From assembly GCA_016124665.1 (NCBI GenBank), contig WGNH01000001.1, positions 19,638-83,637 of the forward strand: 64,000 bases of DNA. The letters run 5' to 3'. This document shows, one piece after another, positions 62,034 through 64,000 of the stretch. A program made the translations under genes and the position numbers. The notes below the pieces were generated by a model. It made no database searches, was not told the origin of the DNA, and saw only the letters and a list, made by a program, of their open reading frames with translations. The stretch is from Alphaproteobacteria bacterium (lineage in GTDB: Bacteria > Pseudomonadota > Alphaproteobacteria > Caulobacterales > Maricaulaceae). Within the stretch, counting starts at the first letter, position 1, and every line of letters starts with the position of its first letter.

Positions 62034-63491
62034 ATGAGTTCGTCGGTCCGCACCGTGCTGTTCGTGCTGGGTATCCTGGTGGCCAGCCTGTCGGCAGCGA
62101 AACTGATTCCCGCTTTCATGGACCTCAATGCCGGCGCCACCGATAGTGCAACGGCGTTTTTCTGGTCGGCCGGATCTGGCGTGTTTCTCGGCCTGGCCGT
62201 GGCGCTGGCGGTGCGGCCGGATGATCGTAACCTGACCACGCGTTCGGCGTTTCTGGTGACGGCCGGCTCCTGGGTGGTGATGGCCTTCTTTGCCGCCCTG
62301 CCGCTGCGGTTTGGCGGTCATGAGCTGGGCTGGACCGATTCGATGTTCGAAGTGATCTCGGGTCTGACCACGACCGGCGCGACCGTCGTGTCGGGACTGG
62401 ACGCGCGGCCGCCGGGCTTCCTGATGTGGCGCGCCATCCTGCAATGGATTGGCGGTATCGGGATTATCGTGACGGCGATGGCGATCTGGCCGCTTCTGGG
62501 CGTGGGCGGCATGCAGCTGTTCAAGCTCGAATCCTCGGACAATTCCTCGGAAAAAGTCCTGCCGCGCGCCGCCGAGATCGCCGCTGCTGTCTCGCTCATC
62601 TATCTGTCGCTGACGGCGGCTTGCGCCATGGCCTATGGCGTGACCGGCATGGGGGCGTTCGATGCCATCGCGCACGCCATGACGACTGTGGCCACAGCGG
62701 GATTTTCCACCCGCGATGCCTCCATGGGGGCGTTCACGGAAGGCGGATCCGATTATGTCGCCATGGTTTTCATGCTCCTGGCGTCACTGCCTTTCGTGGC
62801 CTATCTGATGCTGGTGAGGGGGCACCCGTCCGCCCTCTGGCGCGACCCGCAGGTGCGGGGATTCTTCACCGTAATTATTGCAGCGATTGCGGCCATGTCG
62901 GCCTTTGTCATTGCGGCCGACCTCTATGCGCCGGGCGCGGGTATTCGTACGGCCGCCTTCAACACCATTTCCGTGATCACCGGCACAGGCTATGCGACGG
63001 CGGATTTCGGCATCTGGGGCGCCCCGGCGACGGCCGGCTTCTTCGTGCTGATGTTTGCCGGCGGCTGTGCCGGTTCCACGACCTGTTCGGTCAAGATTTT
63101 CCGCTACCAGATCGCGCTTCTGGCCATGCGGCAGCACATCATATCGCTGGCGCATCCGCGCGCCATTACGCCGTTGCGCTATGGCGGGCGTCCGGTCTCT
63201 CCGGAGCTGGTCTATTCGGTGCTGGGATTCCTGTTTGCCTTTATTGCCGTGTTCACAGTGTCGGCGGCCGTGCTGGCGGCGATGGGGCTGGACACCACAA
63301 CAGCCTTGTCCGGCGCGGCAACAACGCTGGCCAATGTCGGGCCGGGTCTGGGCGACATCATTGGTCCGGCAGGCACATTCCAGCCGCTGCCCGATGCCGC
63401 CAAATGGGTGATGTCGGCGAACATGCTGATCGGACGGCTGGAAGTGCTGACCGTGCTGATCCTGTTCACGCCGCGCTTCTGGCAGTCATGA
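62034..63491 (+). CDS. trkH: Trk potassium uptake channel TrkH
   Basis: 485 residues with about ten membrane helices and four half-pore segments characteristic of TrkH/KtrB (SGLTTTGATVVSG near 107, TVATAGFSTRDAS near 220, SVITGTGYATADFG near 313, TLANVGPGLGDI near 432). It moves K+ across the inner membrane with TrkA, which is not in this window. Its stop overlaps the convergent hslO stop by 6 bp. Confidence 0.93.
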   Translation: MSSSVRTVLFVLGILVASLSAAKLIPAFMDLNAGATDSATAFFWSAGSGVFLGLAVALAVRPDDRNLTTRSAFLVTAGSWVVMAFFAALPLRFGGHELGWTDSMFEVISGLTTTGATVVSGLDARPPGFLMWRAILQWIGGIGIIVTAMAIWPLLGVGGMQLFKLESSDNSSEKVLPRAAEIAAAVSLIYLSLTAACAMAYGVTGMGAFDAIAHAMTTVATAGFSTRDASMGAFTEGGSDYVAMVFMLLASLPFVAYLMLVRGHPSALWRDPQVRGFFTVIIAAIAAMSAFVIAADLYAPGAGIRTAAFNTISVITGTGYATADFGIWGAPATAGFFVLMFAGGCAGSTTCSVKIFRYQIALLAMRQHIISLAHPRAITPLRYGGRPVSPELVYSVLGFLFAFIAVFTVSAAVLAAMGLDTTTALSGAATTLANVGPGLGDIIGPAGTFQPLPDAAKWVMSANMLIGRLEVLTVLILFTPRFWQS

Positions 63492-64000
63492 GCCGGAGGC
63501 GGTGCCGATCTCTCCGGGGCTGAATTCGAACAGGCGGTTGCAATATTCGCAGGTCATGCCGATCCGGCCGTCCTTTTCCATTTCCGCCTGATCCTCAGCG
63601 GAAAAGCGCGCGAGGATTTCCGCCAGCCTTTCCCGGTTGCAAGGGCAGTGCTTTGCCAGGCGTCTCGGCTCGAACAGGCGCGCTCCGTCTTCATGGAAAA
63701 GGCGATAGACGAGGGTGGCTGCGGAAATGTCGGGGTCGATCAGCTCGTCATCGGCGATGGTTTCAAACAGGGCCCGGCAATGATCCCAGTCTTCGGACGC
63801 GTCACCGCGGGCCGCGTCGCCGGCGATCTGCTGCAATATGGCCCCGCCGCCGCGCCAGATGGATTGTCCGCCCGTCTGTACATTTTCGCCGACCGCCAGC
63901 CGGATGCGGGTCGGGGTCTGTTCGGATTGTTCGAAATAGCGTTCGGCGCACTGGCCCAGGCGCTCGCCTTCCAGCGCCACCACGCCCTGATAGCGCTCCA
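63486..64000 (-). CDS. hslO: 33-kDa redox chaperone Hsp33, C-terminal part (5' end outside window)
   Basis: The frame is open to the right edge. The visible 171 residues contain the central family stretch YQGVVALEGERLGQCAERYFEQSEQT and the redox-switch zinc centre, HCPCNRERL (CxC) and CEYCN (CxxC). The chaperone binds unfolding proteins during oxidative stress once these cysteines form disulfides. Confidence 0.94.
   Translation of the reverse strand, partial: ERYQGVVALEGERLGQCAERYFEQSEQTPTRIRLAVGENVQTGGQSIWRGGGAILQQIAGDAARGDASEDWDHCRALFETIADDELIDPDISAATLVYRLFHEDGARLFEPRRLAKHCPCNRERLAEILARFSAEDQAEMEKDGRIGMTCEYCNRLFEFSPGEIGTASGS

Noticed and set aside
1..64000. CRISPR arrays, prophage and complete insertion sequences
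   Set aside because: No regularly spaced direct repeats, phage structural genes or transposase frames were seen.

Overview
The window is GC-rich, gene-dense chromosome with short gaps and many 1-8 bp overlaps. It looks like an alphaproteobacterium of the Maricaulales/Caulobacterales type (Maricaulis, Glycocaulis or Hyphomonas-like). The grounds are a full Cpa/Tad pilus locus, a class Ia ribonucleotide reductase, an alphaproteobacterial-type DnaX, a small 4.5S SRP RNA, and an alphaproteobacterial gene order running from ffs-dnaX to rpmH. Taxonomy is inferred from gene content only.

Layout. 1-3.1 kb: the 3' end of nrdA (cut by the window edge), an outer-membrane barrel gene, and nrdB, with two NrdR-box-like sites. 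3.2-7.6 kb: AMP nucleosidase, a tyrosine-phosphatase-like protein, and an overlapping pabB/pabC-like pair (p-aminobenzoate branch of folate synthesis). 7.6-20.1 kb: the Tad (Flp pilus) island, with flp-cpaA-cpaB-cpaC-cpaD-cpaE-cpaF-tadB-tadC and a hypothetical on +, and two TadE-like pseudopilins, a lone CpaC N-domain protein and a TadD-like TPR lipoprotein on -. A 268-bp MITE-like element with TA duplication sits between the last two convergent genes. 20.2-30.3 kb: M17 peptidase, NlpC/P60 hydrolase, membrane cytochrome c, barrel protein, AhpD-like protein, NudC, lipid kinase, phosphoesterase, L,D-transpeptidase overlapping an M15-like peptidase, and a small protein behind a perfect palindrome.

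30.3-47.9 kb: a housekeeping block. Rightward: ffs, dnaX, ybaB, recR, rmuC, def, fmt, truA. Leftward from the far end: rpmH, rnpA, yidC, engB, a DUF1036-like gene, a pyrimidine 5'-nucleotidase, dapD, dapE, a membrane protein. A Fic gene on the opposite strand separates ybaB from recR, engB appears to start at CTG, and rpmH is only 135 bp.

48-64 kb: a histidine kinase, gamma-glutamyltransferase divergent from a P1 peptidase, a secreted metzincin-type protease, and a three-gene module of a sulfotransferase, a glycosyltransferase-sulfotransferase fusion and an ABC exporter. Then come tRNA-Arg(ACG), a toxin-antitoxin pair with a palindromic operator, a lone receiver protein whose end runs into tRNA-Gly(CCC), a dCTP deaminase, apaG, trkH and the 3' end of hslO (Hsp33), cut by the right edge.

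The strongest candidates for something new are the glycosyltransferase-sulfotransferase-exporter module, the Fic insertion with its own palindrome inside a replication/repair operon, and the MITE-like element in the Tad locus. No CRISPR array, prophage, complete insertion sequence or rRNA operon was seen.
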